Of a DNA stretch of 64,000 bases, positions 9,901-18,692 are shown piece by piece (within the stretch, counting starts at the first letter, position 1; each line of letters starts with the position of its first letter). A program made the position numbers and the translations under genes. Below the pieces are notes generated by a model, which had not been told where the DNA came from, ran no database searches, and was given only the letters and a program-made list of their open reading frames with translations. Source of the stretch: Streptococcus suis (lineage in GTDB: Bacteria > Bacillota > Bacilli > Lactobacillales > Streptococcaceae); NCBI RefSeq assembly GCF_002964575.1, contig NZ_POQQ01000084.1:1-64000 (forward strand), given 5' to 3'.

Positions 9901-10438
9901 GGATGTCACCTCGTTGGCTAAATTCTCCCTGAGTTAAAACTCGTGAAACCTTCTTATAGCCTGTGTTGACAAGTTTCTTTACAAGTTTGTCAACTTCAAT
10001 TTCTTGACCAACCTCAATTTGAATCTTTGACTGTTTGAAAATTTCTGGATTTGGTAAAAGTACCCTACAGGCAGCCATGCTGACAACTAGAACTCCTGAC
10101 TGAGTTGGATCAGTCAGAAAATTCAAGCTATCAATTCTTGACTGCGTCCGTTCCTTAGAAGCGAAAACAAACTCTGCAATCGGACTATCATCTGTAAAGA
10201 AGTTGTAAATATTCTCACTACCTATAATGGCTGATAAATCTGTAGCCAACCTCTCCGCTTCATTCTGACTAGCCGTTACAATCATTATTTTCTCAGCCAA
10301 ACTATCATAGGCAGTCGCCATGACTAATGACTTACTTGTTCCAGACAATCCTAATAGTAACTGACGTGTTGATTTGTTCAAACCAGACTGCCATTGATTG
10401 ATCTGCTTGTTCTTGTGAAGTATATCTAGTATATTCAT
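6944..10438 (-). CDS. mfd: Transcription-repair coupling factor Mfd
   Basis: ATP-dependent translocase that removes stalled RNA polymerase and recruits UvrA. The 1164 residues are full length: N-terminal UvrB-like domains, a CarD-like RNA polymerase interaction domain (about 480-560, DYVVHHVHGIGQY), and a RecG-like helicase with Walker A GDVGFGKTE, DEEQRFG and TATPIPRT. A C-terminal TRCF domain closes the protein. Its ATG shares one base with the pth stop (TAATG), so the two are coupled. Confidence 0.97.
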   Translation of the reverse strand: MNILDILHKNKQINQWQSGLNKSTRQLLLGLSGTSKSLVMATAYDSLAEKIMIVTASQNEAERLATDLSAIIGSENIYNFFTDDSPIAEFVFASKERTQSRIDSLNFLTDPTQSGVLVVSMAACRVLLPNPEIFKQSKIQIEVGQEIEVDKLVKKLVNTGYKKVSRVLTQGEFSQRGDILDIFDMRAEAPYRLEFFGDEIDGIRIFDVDSQKSLENLDSISIAPASDILLTATDYERACSSIETAIEQSHIEEQQSYLREVLADMQTEYRHPDLRKFLSFLYEQSWTLLDYLPKGSPLFLDDFHKIADKQAQFEKESAELLTDDLQKSKSVSSLNYFASTYSELRKYKPATFFSSFQKGLGNVKFDALYQFTQHPMQEFFHQIPLLKEELTRYAKSKNTVIIQASSEASLQTLQKSLQEYDIQLPTYSSDKLVEGQQQVTIGQLASGFHLMDEKLVLITEKEIFNKKIKRKVRRTNISNAERIKDYSELAVGDYVVHHVHGIGQYLGIETIEISGIHRDYVTVQYQNADRISIPVEQIDLLSKYLASDGKAPKVNKLNDGRFQRTKQKVQKQVEDIADDLIKLYAERSQLKGFAFSPDDENQVEFDNYFTHVETDDQLRSIDEIKKDMEKDSPMDRLLVGDVGFGKTEVAMRAAFKAVNDGKQVAILVPTTVLAQQHYANFQERFAEFPVNVDVMSRFKTKAEQEKTLERLKKGQVDIIIGTHRLLSKDVVFADLGLLVIDEEQRFGVKHKERLKELKKKIDVLTLTATPIPRTLQMSMLGIRDLSVIETPPTNRYPVQTYVMETNPSVIRDAVLREIDRGGQVYYLYNKVDTIEQKVSELKELVPEATIGYVHGQMSEIQLENTLYAFVEGEYDILVTTTIIETGVDIPNANTLFIENADHMGLSTLYQLRGRVGRSNRIAYAYLMYRPDKSLTEVAEKRLEAIKGFTELGSGFKIAMQDLSIRGAGNILGAAQSGFIDSVGYELYSQLLEQAILEKQGKAAQRQKSNSEVNLQIDAYLPSDYIADQRQKIEIYKRIKNIDSRVNYQELQEELIDRFGEYPDVVAYLLEIGLLKSFLDQVFCHTVLRRQHQVTVTFEPMAGQIFLTQDYFEALSATNLKAQITENKGKLAVVFNIQQKKDFEIIEELISFAEKLQEIKTRKAE

Positions 10439-11007
10439 TAGCCATTAAACTTTCTCATAATGGTATCAAAATCATCTTCTTCCAAATAGAAGTTGACAGC
10501 CTTGTCAAGTTTATCTAGTGCTAAGTCGATTTCAATACGGTCTTCTGTGTCAAATCCTGATAGTACATGGTTGACAACACTCATTTTTCCTTTTGGTCGT
10601 CCAATACCAATCTTGATACGGTCAAATTCCTGTGTGCCAATATGCTTAACAATGGACTTAATCCCGTTGTGGCCACCTGCCGAACCTTTTTGTCGGAAAC
10701 GGATTTTTCCTACTGCCATATCCAAATCGTCGTAAGCCACCAAGATATCCTTTTCATCCAAACCATAATAGGCCATCAAGGCATGGACTGCCTTGCCTGA
10801 TTCGTTCATGAAGGTGGTTGGTTTGACCAGGTAAATTTTTTCACCGTCAATAAAGGTTGTGGCAATATCTGCTTGGAAAATCTTGTCATGACTAAAAGTC
10901 ACATTTTCACGCTTGGCAATCTTATCCAACAACATAAAGCCGACATTGTGCTTAGTTTCAAAATAGCGGTCCCCAGGATTTCCTAGGCCTATGATTAATC
11001 GTGTCAT
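10438..11007 (-). CDS. pth: Peptidyl-tRNA hydrolase
   Basis: Releases tRNA from peptidyl-tRNA that dropped off the ribosome. At 189 residues it has the normal length. Family motifs include [18 protein letters not shown] at the start (catalytic His in KHNVGF), [10 protein letters not shown] and [12 protein letters not shown]. It is the first gene of a leftward run with mfd and rqcP, with AAGGAGAAAA before the ATG. A 155-bp repeat element separates it from ychF. Confidence 0.96.
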   Translation of the reverse strand: MTRLIIGLGNPGDRYFETKHNVGFMLLDKIAKRENVTFSHDKIFQADIATTFIDGEKIYLVKPTTFMNESGKAVHALMAYYGLDEKDILVAYDDLDMAVGKIRFRQKGSAGGHNGIKSIVKHIGTQEFDRIKIGIGRPKGKMSVVNHVLSGFDTEDRIEIDLALDKLDKAVNFYLEEDDFDTIMRKFNG

Positions 11008-11021
11008 TTTTTCTCCTTATC

Positions 11022-11176
11022 GTCACTTAGTTTATCTTTTATTACTTCAACGAACGAGGAAACTTCGTTTCCTTATTTCCAGATTCAAATAATTATGAAA
11101 TTATTTGAACTCACCTTGCCGTACTCTAGTACTGCCTACGGTTCGTTGCCTAGTACTAAAAGCAAACTAAACGACT
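11022..11176. repeat. MITE-like intergenic element, family A copy 1
   Basis: The ends are imperfect inverted repeats: GTCACTTAGTTTATCTTTTA at the left, and the complement of GTC.TTTAGTTTGCTTTTAGTAC at the right. Inside are a TTGCCGTACT module and a stem-loop around TTCAAATAATT. The same ends, with modules in a different order, occur at 24125-24283. There is no coding capacity, and it fills the pth-ychF gap. Confidence 0.75.
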
Positions 11177-11189
11177 AGAAATACCAAAA

Positions 11190-11213
11190 GGCTGGAAAAT
11201 GCATTCCAACCTG
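11190..11213 (-). terminator. Terminator of ychF
   Basis: On the minus strand AGGTTGGAA pairs with TTCCAGCCT across a 6-base loop, with TTTT after the stem. It is located 9 bp beyond the ychF stop. Confidence 0.75.
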
Positions 11214-11221
11214 ATTGTCTA

Positions 11222-12337
11222 TTATACGTTAAAGCGGAACTCCATGATGTCCCCATCTTGAACAACGTACTCTTTTCCTTCCTCACGGAGTCGTCCTGCT
11301 TCTTTAACGGCCTTCTCAGATCCGTAGGTCATCAAATCATCATAGGACATGGTGACGGCACGGATAAAGCCTTTTTCGAAGTCTGAGTGGATGATGCCTG
11401 CACATTGAGGAGCTTTCATGCCACGCTTGAAGGTCCAGGCACGAACTTCTTTTTCCCCTGCTGTAAAGTAGGTGCCAAGTCCAAGCAAGTGGTAGGCTGC
11501 ACGTGTTAATTTGTCCACACCAGATTCTGTTAAACCAAGGGCTTCCAAAAACTCACCCTTGTCTTCATCGTCGAGTTCTGAAATTTCTTCTTCAGCACGC
11601 GCAGAAATCACTACCACTTCTGCATTTTCTGTTGCAGCAAAGTCACGGATTTGCTGAACATAACTGATAGACTCAGGATCTGCTACCTTGTCTTCATCGA
11701 CGTTGGCAACATAGAGGACTGGCTTGGTGGTCAAGAGGAAGAGTTGCTTAACGATTTTTTGTTCTTCATCTGTGAAGTCAACTGTACGAGCAGATTTTCC
11801 GTCTTCCAAGACAGGTTTGATTTTTTCAAGGACTGCAAATTCTGCCACAGAATCCTTGTCTTTTTGTGTACGGGCCATTTTTTCTACACGCGCATAACGC
11901 TTGTTGATGCTCTCTAGGTCCGCCAAAATCAATTCTAGGTTAATGGTATCAATATCTGCGATAGGGTCCACAAAGGCGTCTTCACGGCCTTGTTCACGCA
12001 TAACATTTTCATCATCAAAAGCACGCACCACGTGGACAATGGCATCAACTTCGCGGATATTGGCCAAGAATTTATTTCCAAGCCCCTCACCTTTAGAAGC
12101 ACCTTTTACGATACCAGCAATATCGGTAAATTCAAAAGTAGTTGGCACTGTCTTTTTAGGAGTGATGAGTTCTGTCAACTTCTGCAAACGCTCATCAGGC
12201 ACTTCTACAATGCCGACGTTTGGATCAATGGTCGCAAAGGGATAGTTGGCAGCCTCTGCTCCTGCCTTGGTAATTGCGTTAAATAGGGTTGATTTACCAA
12301 CGTTTGGCAAACCGACGATTCCTGCTGTTAAAGCCAT
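11222..12337 (-). CDS. ychF: Ribosome-binding ATPase YchF
   Basis: Obg-family P-loop protein that binds ribosomes and hydrolyses ATP in preference to GTP. The ATG at 12337 is chosen because it has GGAG at a proper distance and gives the usual 371 residues. A TTG 15 bp upstream would run through that Shine-Dalgarno. Motifs are GLPNVGKST near the N terminus, the [10 protein letters not shown] switch region, and a C-terminal TGS domain ending [15 protein letters not shown]. Monocistronic, with its own terminator. Confidence 0.96.
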   Translation of the reverse strand: MALTAGIVGLPNVGKSTLFNAITKAGAEAANYPFATIDPNVGIVEVPDERLQKLTELITPKKTVPTTFEFTDIAGIVKGASKGEGLGNKFLANIREVDAIVHVVRAFDDENVMREQGREDAFVDPIADIDTINLELILADLESINKRYARVEKMARTQKDKDSVAEFAVLEKIKPVLEDGKSARTVDFTDEEQKIVKQLFLLTTKPVLYVANVDEDKVADPESISYVQQIRDFAATENAEVVVISARAEEEISELDDEDKGEFLEALGLTESGVDKLTRAAYHLLGLGTYFTAGEKEVRAWTFKRGMKAPQCAGIIHSDFEKGFIRAVTMSYDDLMTYGSEKAVKEAGRLREEGKEYVVQDGDIMEFRFNV

Positions 12338-12395
12338 ATTTTTACTCTCCAATTAAAAATTCAATCATGACTATTATAGCAGAAAAATAGAGAAA

Positions 12396-12417
12396 AAGCT
12401 TGCTGTTTGGCAAGCTT
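12396..12417 (-). terminator. Terminator of the XRE regulator gene
   Basis: AAGCTTGC pairs with GCAAGCTT across a 6-base loop; on the minus strand TTTCTC follows. It starts 3 bp after the stop codon at 12420. Confidence 0.8.
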
Positions 12418-12419
12418 CG

Positions 12420-12785
12420 TTAAAAATAATGCTTAATAAACATTGCACATAAGAAGACAATGAAACAAAGAATGAGAAAGACAAAATCTCCTCTTGTAAG
12501 CTGTCGTTTGGATTCTTCGTTCAAGTATTCCCAAACATTCATTTTTCCTCGCTGTTCCACCACAATTTCCTTCTCGGGCTCTTTGCCTAAAACCAGATAA
12601 TCCAGACTGACACCAAAAATTTCTGACAGCTGGACCAGTTTGTCAATGTCTGGCGTTGCTTCGCCATTTTCCCATTTGGAAACAGCCTGACGGGAAATAT
12701 AGAGTTTCTCTGCCAACTCATCTTGGGATAGGTTCTTGGCTGTTCGTAAAACTCGAATTTGCTGTGCTAACTGATTCACGATCAT
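12420..12785 (-). CDS. XRE-family regulator with C-terminal membrane anchor
   Basis: 121 residues. An N-terminal helix-turn-helix of the Cro/C1 type (about 9-62, with LSQDELAEKLYISRQAVSKWENG) is followed by a charged linker and one membrane segment near the C terminus (about 98-118, FVFLILCFIVFLCAMF). Such HTH-TM proteins are common in Firmicutes and may report on membrane state. It has GGAGGA before the ATG and a private terminator, so it is monocistronic. The target is unknown. Confidence 0.8.
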   Translation of the reverse strand: MIVNQLAQQIRVLRTAKNLSQDELAEKLYISRQAVSKWENGEATPDIDKLVQLSEIFGVSLDYLVLGKEPEKEIVVEQRGKMNVWEYLNEESKRQLTRGDFVFLILCFIVFLCAMFIKHYF

Positions 12786-12882
12786 GTCCTCCTCTTTTTT
12801 CTAAGTCTATTATAGTTTAGAAAGGAACAGTTGACTAGCACTTTTTAGGAAAAACTCGCAACCAGTAGTTGCAAACTGTCAA

Positions 12883-13086
12883 CTAGGCTTCACTTGGTAG
12901 AACTTGTTTCATTTTTCGTTCAAAATCATGCCGGCTCATCATAACAACATGGTCACAGTTGGTACAACGGATTTTGATATCCGCACCTAGTCGGATAACC
13001 TCCCACTTATTGGCCTTCTTGCCGGTCGATTTGATGACACAGGCATGAGGCTTTTTCATTTCAACAAATGATCCTAATTGGTACAT
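12883..13086 (-). CDS. DUF951 small protein
   Basis: 67 residues of the conserved Firmicute DUF951 family, with a CTNC cysteine pair (IRCTNCDHVVMMSR) and a basic, compact sequence. A small nucleic-acid-binding fold is possible but function is unknown. In streptococci it lies beside dnaN, as here. It is separated from dnaN by a strong terminator. Confidence 0.85.
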   Translation of the reverse strand: MYQLGSFVEMKKPHACVIKSTGKKANKWEVIRLGADIKIRCTNCDHVVMMSRHDFERKMKQVLPSEA

Positions 13087-13125
13087 AAATACTCCTTTAG
13101 TCCTATTTCTTTCAGTATAACATAA

Positions 13126-13146
13126 AAACGGCTAGGCTAGCCGTTT
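13126..13146 (-). terminator. Terminator of dnaN
   Basis: A near-perfect palindrome AAACGGC...GCCGTTT, with TTTTTAT following on the minus strand, 10 bp after the dnaN stop. Confidence 0.8.
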
Positions 13147-13155
13147 ATGATTAAA

Positions 13156-14292
13156 TTAGTTTGTACGAACCGGTGTGACTAATTGAACAAGGTCATCCCC
13201 TTCGCTATTTGGTACCACTGTAAATGGACGGACTGATGAGATAAAGCTGATTTTGACCTGCTCACTATTGGTAGCCTTCAAGGCTTCAATCAAGTAAGTT
13301 GGGTTAAAACTAATCACCAAATCTTCACCTGTCACTTCTAAGGTGTCTAATTCTTCATTTACACGACCGACCTCTGGAGAGTTTACATGAGCTGTGACAA
13401 TATTGTTGGCAATCTCAAGTTTCACTGTACCATTTTGTGTTGCATTGGAAAGCAGACGGGCACGTTCCATCGAATGACGGAGATTGGCGGTGTCAAATAC
13501 AGCAACTGTTTTGAATTCTGTTGGAATCAGGCGATCTGTATCTGGATAGGTTCCTTCAAGCAAACGTGTATAGAAGCTAATATGCTCGCTTCTGAAAAGA
13601 ATTTGATTGTTTGAGAAGAATACTTCCACAGTTTCAATATCATCTGTGAAAACAACTGTAAATTCGCGAAGAGAACGGCTTGGGATCACCACGTTAAAGT
13701 CATCTCCAGCCTTTTCAAGAACCAATTTACGTTGGCTCATACGGTGTGAATCTGTGGCAACTGTTTTTAGATTTTTATTATCTGTCAAAACAAAGTGAAC
13801 ACCTGTTAGTATTGGGCGACTTTCTTGCAAGGAAGCTGCAAAAGCTGTTTCGTTGATAGTTTGTTTGAGTACTTTTGTTTCTAGGACCAAAGGTTTTGAA
13901 GTTGGTACTTCTTGCAGACGAGGATACTGTTCAGCATCTTTCCCCTTTAGGGTGATTTCTGACTTACCGCTTGTTAATACAACTTGCTTTTGTTCAATTT
14001 CATTAAAATCAAGTACGACATCAGGTAGGCTAGAAACCACATTGATAAAGAATCCAGCTTCTAAAAGAATTGCACCTGGAGAAGTTATCAACAGACCTGC
14101 GTTTTCATCCTGAGTAGAAATAAAATGTTCGATAGAAATTTGGCCATTGGAACCTGTTAATGTAATTCCATCACTAGTCACTGTAATTTTAACTGTTGAA
14201 AGAATGGGAATAGCATTTTTTGTGCTGATTGCTCGTTTGGTTGTATTCAGTGCTTGGAGAAATACATTTTTGTTGATTGAAAATTGAATCAT
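13156..14292 (-). CDS. dnaN: DNA polymerase III beta sliding clamp
   Basis: Forms the dimeric ring that tethers DNA polymerase III to DNA. The 378 residues have the normal length and three successive clamp folds. It starts MIQFSINKNVFLQALN and ends LVQLVTPVRTN, with the family's conserved VTPVRT. It follows dnaA across the 153-bp origin gap, the classic dnaA-oriC-dnaN order. Confidence 0.97.
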   Translation of the reverse strand: MIQFSINKNVFLQALNTTKRAISTKNAIPILSTVKITVTSDGITLTGSNGQISIEHFISTQDENAGLLITSPGAILLEAGFFINVVSSLPDVVLDFNEIEQKQVVLTSGKSEITLKGKDAEQYPRLQEVPTSKPLVLETKVLKQTINETAFAASLQESRPILTGVHFVLTDNKNLKTVATDSHRMSQRKLVLEKAGDDFNVVIPSRSLREFTVVFTDDIETVEVFFSNNQILFRSEHISFYTRLLEGTYPDTDRLIPTEFKTVAVFDTANLRHSMERARLLSNATQNGTVKLEIANNIVTAHVNSPEVGRVNEELDTLEVTGEDLVISFNPTYLIEALKATNSEQVKISFISSVRPFTVVPNSEGDDLVQLVTPVRTN

Positions 14293-14445
14293 GGAAACTC
14301 CTTTATTTATTATTTATAAGGTTAGTAGTAGTAGTAGGCCCTGTGTATTCTGTGGAAAAGTGGCTCAAATCCTTTTTCTTTAAGAAAAATCGCTTGTTCA
14401 CAACTTGTGGAAAAATAGACTGATTTTTAAAAACTTATACACAGG
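14293..14445. other. oriC: oriC: DnaA boxes, GC step, DnaA-trio and AT-rich tract
   Basis: From right to left: TTATACACA (14437-14445), TGTGGAAAA on the opposite strand (14408-14416), TGTGGAAAA (14351-14359) and TGTGTATTC (14342-14350). A GGCCC step is followed by five consecutive TAG trios (14323-14337) and the AT-rich CTTTATTTATTATTTATAAG (14301-14320). This order matches the basal unwinding system described for Bacillus oriC, in which DnaA loads from boxes onto trios in single-stranded DNA. Confidence 0.88.
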
Positions 14446-15813
14446 CTAGCGAATTTTATTTTTGATGCTGGTAATTTCAATTTCTAAATTATCATCGTCC
14501 ATTAGTAAGCTCTTAATCTTATTGTAGGCGTGCATCACAGTCGTATGGTCACGATTACCAAATTCTCTACCTATTTTTGGTAGGGAATTATCTGTCATTT
14601 CACGGGCTAAAAACATAGCCACTTGTCGCGCGTGAACAATATGTTGGACGCGTTTTGACCCCTTTATTTCTTTCAGGCTAACTCCATAGAAATTTCCAAC
14701 TTCTGTTTGGATTTTTTCAATCGGAATCACCATATTTTGAGGATTGGTTTGCTTTCTGGAGCGGATGGCTTCGGCAGCGACTTCTACTGTTATCTCAGAC
14801 AGATTGCGCATGGTAGCCAGTAGGTTAATGTCTTTTAATGCTCCCTCAAGGTCACGGACATTGGAATCAAATTGACCTGCTAAGTAGGACAGGGTATCAT
14901 TAGTGAAATCATAGGGGAAAGCCTCACATTTATTGCGTAAAATGGCAATACGGGTTTCAAAGTCAGGAGGTGTGATTTCACTCGTTAAGCCCCATTTAAA
15001 GCGAGTCACTAACCGTTCTTCAAGGTTGTCCAGATAGTCTGGGTTGCGATCACTGGTCAGAACAATCTGCTTATTTTTTTGGTGGAGTGCATTGAAAGTA
15101 TGAAAGAATTCTTCTTGTGTGGTTTCCTTTTTTTGAATGGATTGGATATCATCAATCAGAAGTAAATCAAGATTACGGTAGGTTTCCTTGAATTGCTTCA
15201 TCTTGTTTAACCGCATGTGCTCCAATAATTCATTGATAAAGGTTTCAGATGAAACATATTTGATTCTTGCATGAGGATTGTCTGCTAGGACCTTATTACC
15301 GATTGCATTTAGAATATGAGTTTTCCCTAAACCAGGTCCACCAAATATAAAGAGCGGATTATAGAGCTCTCCTAAGTTATCAGAAACAGCCAATGCTGCT
15401 GCCTTGGCCCAATGATTGTTATCTCCTTGGACAAAATTTGAAAAGGTATATTGGGGCTTAATATCAGAATGGACAGGTTGCAGTACCTTTTCTACCATAT
15501 CAGTTCTTGAAACTGGCTTAGAAGGTTTGTATGGAGTTCTGTTAGTAGGAATTACGTCAGTGACTTCCTCTGTAAATTGATAACGAGTAGTTAGTGGTTC
15601 ACCGAAAATCTCAAAACTAGCCGCAATCATCAACTCTTCAAAGTTTGTTTCCCAGAAATCTTTTTTAAAGGGACGATTTAAGAAAATAGTGGCTACTTGT
15701 TGTTCAATACTCAGTAATTTTGCATCTGCAACGTAAAAATCATAAATAGAAGCTTTGAAACTTGCTTGGACTAGTTCGATAAATCGTTGCCAGAATTGTT
15801 GCTCTTTGTTCAT
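14446..15813 (-). CDS. dnaA: Chromosomal replication initiator DnaA
   Basis: AAA+ protein that binds DnaA boxes and melts oriC. The 455 residues are full length: an N-terminal helicase-interaction domain, a linker (about 85-115), and an AAA core with Walker A GGPGLGKT (158-165) and Walker B LLLIDDIQ. The C-terminal DNA-binding domain includes the signature [24 protein letters not shown] Shine-Dalgarno precedes the ATG. DnaA boxes lie on both sides of the gene, so autoregulation is likely. Confidence 0.98.
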   Translation of the reverse strand: MNKEQQFWQRFIELVQASFKASIYDFYVADAKLLSIEQQVATIFLNRPFKKDFWETNFEELMIAASFEIFGEPLTTRYQFTEEVTDVIPTNRTPYKPSKPVSRTDMVEKVLQPVHSDIKPQYTFSNFVQGDNNHWAKAAALAVSDNLGELYNPLFIFGGPGLGKTHILNAIGNKVLADNPHARIKYVSSETFINELLEHMRLNKMKQFKETYRNLDLLLIDDIQSIQKKETTQEEFFHTFNALHQKNKQIVLTSDRNPDYLDNLEERLVTRFKWGLTSEITPPDFETRIAILRNKCEAFPYDFTNDTLSYLAGQFDSNVRDLEGALKDINLLATMRNLSEITVEVAAEAIRSRKQTNPQNMVIPIEKIQTEVGNFYGVSLKEIKGSKRVQHIVHARQVAMFLAREMTDNSLPKIGREFGNRDHTTVMHAYNKIKSLLMDDDNLEIEITSIKNKIR

Positions 15814-16015
15814 AATTTCCTCCTCTCATTTTCTATTGGTTAGACTAGTGTACCATAAAAAGCAAAAGTTTTCCACAGATACTTTTTAAAATCCACACTG
15901 TTAAGAAAAGTTTTCCACAGGATGTGAATAAAAGCTAGAACCTGTGTAGATTCTAGCTTTTTATCGTTAATGCTTTGTGGAAAAAGGTGTTTATTCTAAA
16001 ATTCTATAAACAAGC
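15814..16015. promoter_or_regulatory. DnaA-box cluster and dnaA promoter region
   Basis: Contains TTTTCCACA at 15869-15877 and 15911-15919, AAATCCACA at 15889-15897 and TGTGGAAAA at 15976-15984. These match the 7 bases TTCCACA or TCCACA common to DnaA boxes. On the minus strand a TACACT (15847-15852) could serve as -10 for dnaA. The cluster suits a second origin sub-region or autoregulation of dnaA. Confidence 0.75.
15931..15960. terminator. Terminator between parB and dnaA
   Basis: A perfect 10-bp stem AAAGCTAGAA/TTCTAGCTTT with a 10-base loop and T-runs on both sides. It separates the leftward parB transcript from dnaA. Confidence 0.75.
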
Positions 16016-16780
16016 TTATTTTAAATTGTTGATAATTCGTTCAAATTCTTCCAGGTTGTTAAAGTGAATTCGGATTTCTCCACTGCCATTTTTTTTCTGA
16101 AGAATGTTTGTAGTGGTTCCAAGTAGCTGGTTGAGCACTCCTTCTTGTTCCTTTATAAATTGATTTTTAGGTTTTGATCTTGTTTTTTTGCTTTTCTTCT
16201 TAGATAAGGTGTTTTCAAGTTCTCGGACAGTCAAATCTTTTTCGATGATTGCATGAAGCCACTCAGCTTGTTTTTCTTCTGAAAATGCAATGAGCTGACG
16301 CGCGTGCCCTTGTGAAATTTTTCCTTCTTTAAGAGCTTCTTGAATTTGTTCTGAAAGATTTAGTAATCGAAGGAGGTTGCTGATATAGGGACGTGATTTC
16401 CCCATAATTTGTGCGATATCGTCATGTGTCAGGCCCTTGCTAATGAGTTTCTGATAAGAGGTCGCTTCTTCGATAGGATTTAAGTCTGAACGCTGTAAAT
16501 TTTCAATGATTGCTTGATAGAGCAAGTCATCATCGCTTAATTCTTTTACAATAGCAGGAATTTCTGTCATTCCTGCTAGTTGACTGGCTCTCCATCTTCT
16601 TTCACCTGCTAGGAGTTCATAACCAATAATAGATGATTTCCTTACGATAATCGGTTGAATTAGACCATTTTCTTTGATAGATTGCGCCAGCTCTTCTAAC
16701 TTCTCTTCATCAAAATGAATTCTAGGTTGGTAGGGATTGGGTTGGATATCTGAAATGTTTATAATACGTAGTTCTTCCAT
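16016..16780 (-). CDS. parB: Chromosome partitioning protein ParB
   Basis: CTPase clamp that loads at parS sites and recruits SMC to organise the origin region. The 254 residues show an N-terminal domain with NPYQPR and GERRWRAS, a helix-turn-helix around LTHDDIAQIMGKSRPYISNLLRL, and a C-terminal dimerisation part after a basic linker. No parA partner is seen, as is typical for streptococci. Candidate parS sites lie at 5137, 18691, 33974 and (degenerate) 61785. Confidence 0.95.
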   Translation of the reverse strand: MEELRIINISDIQPNPYQPRIHFDEEKLEELAQSIKENGLIQPIIVRKSSIIGYELLAGERRWRASQLAGMTEIPAIVKELSDDDLLYQAIIENLQRSDLNPIEEATSYQKLISKGLTHDDIAQIMGKSRPYISNLLRLLNLSEQIQEALKEGKISQGHARQLIAFSEEKQAEWLHAIIEKDLTVRELENTLSKKKSKKTRSKPKNQFIKEQEGVLNQLLGTTTNILQKKNGSGEIRIHFNNLEEFERIINNLK

Positions 16781-16796
16781 ATAGGCCTATTTTAGC

Positions 16797-16830
16797 AAAA
16801 AAAAACAGACTTTACAATCTTGTAAAGTCT
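16797..16830 (-). terminator. Terminator of htrA
   Basis: AGACTTTACAAGATTGTAAAGTCT forms a perfect hairpin on the minus strand (16807-16830), followed by G and a run of T (16797-16805). Confidence 0.88.
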
Positions 16831-16844
16831 ACTTTGGTTTATTT

Positions 16845-18020
16845 TTACTGTAGTTGATCTGTAGAGTGTGTCAACTTGATGTCAACTGTATGTTTCTTAT
16901 TGTTTCTATAATAGGTAATAGTAATTGTATCCCCAACCTGGTGCTTGTAAAGGGCACTCTGTAAATCACTCTTATTTTCAATGACATCTCCATCAATCTC
17001 TGTAATGACATCGTAGGTTTCAAATTTTCCATCTGCTGGAAGTCCAGCTTGTGTAGAAACAACGATGACACCAGAAGTTAGCTCCGTATTAGCTAGCCCT
17101 GCTTTTTCGAGTTGACTTGTTGACAAATCTGTCAAGTTAACCATGTGAACGCCAAGTGCAGGACGACTGACCTTACCATCTGTTTCCAGTTGATTAATAA
17201 TGGATACTGCGTCGTTTGAAGGAATTGCAAATCCCATCCCTTCAACTGCCACTCCAGAACTACTTAAAGAACTAGAGGTAATTTTGCTAGATGTAATCCC
17301 GATAACTTGACCTTGAATATTGATGAGTGGTCCACCGGAATTACCAGGGTTAATGGCTGTATCTGTCTGAATAGCATTGGTTGAAATGGTTTGTCCATCT
17401 TCAGACTGAGAGGTAACGGTCCGACTGAGGCTGGATATAATTCCTTGTGTGACAGTATTTGCATACACACTACCCAGTGGGCTACCGATTGCGATAGCAG
17501 TTTCACCAACTTTAATGGTGTCAGAGTCTGCGAATTCAGCTACAGCTGTCACCTTGTCTGCAGCGATTTTAATAACGGCTATGTCAGAATAGGTATCGGC
17601 TCCAACTAATTCCCCAGCTACTTTTTCTCCCGAAGCTAACAGAATGTCAATTTTTTCTGCATTATTGATCACGTGGGTATTGGTTACAATATAGGCAGTG
17701 TTTCCATCTTTCTTATAGATAACACCAGACCCTTCCCCAGCTACTGCTAATTCGTCGGAACTAGCAATATTTCCAAAAATGGCACTTAGACTATTACTTG
17801 CTGCAGTTTGGTAATTGATAACGGAAACAACGGCGTTTTGCACCTTTTCAACTGCCTGAGTTGTTGAAGTTTCATTATCATATTGGACATTGCTGACGCT
17901 GGTAATAGCTGAGTTGGCTTGTTGGACCTGTGGTTGAAAGATAGATGCAGTCAACGCTCCAGCTAAACCACCGATAAAACCAACGGCGAATAAAATAGCA
18001 AATTTCAAATATCTTTTCAT
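16845..18020 (-). CDS. htrA: Surface serine protease HtrA (DegP family)
   Basis: Membrane-anchored quality-control protease acting on the outside of the cell. The 391 residues comprise an N-terminal membrane segment (about 7-26), a trypsin-like domain with triad His116 (TNTHVI), Asp146 (SDIAVI) and Ser228 (GNSGGP), and one C-terminal PDZ domain (about 285-385). In streptococci it belongs to the CiaRH regulon, and the promoter here carries a matching direct repeat. The gene is next to parB and oriC, the usual streptococcal order. Confidence 0.96.
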   Translation of the reverse strand: MKRYLKFAILFAVGFIGGLAGALTASIFQPQVQQANSAITSVSNVQYDNETSTTQAVEKVQNAVVSVINYQTAASNSLSAIFGNIASSDELAVAGEGSGVIYKKDGNTAYIVTNTHVINNAEKIDILLASGEKVAGELVGADTYSDIAVIKIAADKVTAVAEFADSDTIKVGETAIAIGSPLGSVYANTVTQGIISSLSRTVTSQSEDGQTISTNAIQTDTAINPGNSGGPLINIQGQVIGITSSKITSSSLSSSGVAVEGMGFAIPSNDAVSIINQLETDGKVSRPALGVHMVNLTDLSTSQLEKAGLANTELTSGVIVVSTQAGLPADGKFETYDVITEIDGDVIENKSDLQSALYKHQVGDTITITYYRNNKKHTVDIKLTHSTDQLQ

Positions 18021-18071
18021 ATAGAGAATCCTTTCTGTTTCTTTAATTTTCCTTAAGATTACTCCTGCTTT

Positions 18072-18103
18072 CTTAATTATAGCTTAAAGTTTTCAAAAAT
18101 CAA
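18072..18103 (-). promoter_or_regulatory. htrA promoter with CiaR box
   Basis: On the minus strand -35 TTGATT (18098-18103) is 16 bp from -10 TATAAT (18076-18081). TTTAAG-CTATA-ATTAAG (18072-18088) overlaps the -10 and matches the CiaR direct repeat NTTAAG-N5-WTTAAG. Confidence 0.85.
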
Positions 18104-18198
18104 TCCACAACCTGTGGATAACCACATGAATAATGTGAACAAACTCTGATTTTCTGAGATTTTTTTCGGAATTAAGTCTACTAGAAGCCTGTGGATAT
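18101..18198. promoter_or_regulatory. DnaA boxes in the htrA-rlmH gap
   Basis: A perfect box TGTGGATAA at 18113-18121, TGTGGATAT at 18190-18198 and CAATCCACA at 18101-18109. One end adjoins the htrA -35; the other touches the rlmH -10. They may belong to an extended origin or link these promoters to DnaA. Confidence 0.75.
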
Positions 18199-18212
18199 GT
18201 TACAATATTTTT

Positions 18213-18692
18213 ATGAAAATAAAATTGATTACCGTTGGAAAATTGAAAGAGAAATATCTCAAGGATGGGATAGCAGAGTATAGTAAACGATTGGGTCGTT
18301 TTACCAAGTTGGAACTGATTGAGCTTGCGGATGAAAAGACACCAGACAGGGCAAGCCAGGCCGAAAATGAACAAATATTGAAAAAAGAGGCTGAGCGAAT
18401 CATGGCTAAAATCAGCGATCGTGATTATGTTATTGCTCTAGCTATTGAAGGTAAACAGTTTCCATCTGAGGAGTTCAGTAAGAAATTATCTGATATTACA
18501 GTGAGCGGCTATTCCGATATTACCTTTATCATTGGCGGTAGCCTAGGTTTGGATCCTCAAGTGAAGAAAAGAGCCAATTTACTGATGAGCTTTGGTCAAC
18601 TAACCCTTCCTCATCAACTAATGAAATTGGTCCTTATCGAGCAAATTTATCGCGCTTTTATGATCCAACAAGGCAGTCCCTACCATAAATAG
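18213..18692 (+). CDS. rlmH: 23S rRNA (pseudouridine1915-N3)-methyltransferase RlmH
   Basis: SPOUT-class methyltransferase that modifies pseudouridine 1915 in helix 69 of 23S rRNA on assembled ribosomes. The 159 residues have the normal length, with family motifs [29 protein letters not shown] and a conserved C-terminal YHK. No Shine-Dalgarno is visible before the ATG. An extended -10 (TGTTACAAT, 18198-18206) ends 6 bp before it, so the mRNA may be leaderless. The stop overlaps a parS site. Confidence 0.95.
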   Translation: MKIKLITVGKLKEKYLKDGIAEYSKRLGRFTKLELIELADEKTPDRASQAENEQILKKEAERIMAKISDRDYVIALAIEGKQFPSEEFSKKLSDITVSGYSDITFIIGGSLGLDPQVKKRANLLMSFGQLTLPHQLMKLVLIEQIYRAFMIQQGSPYHK

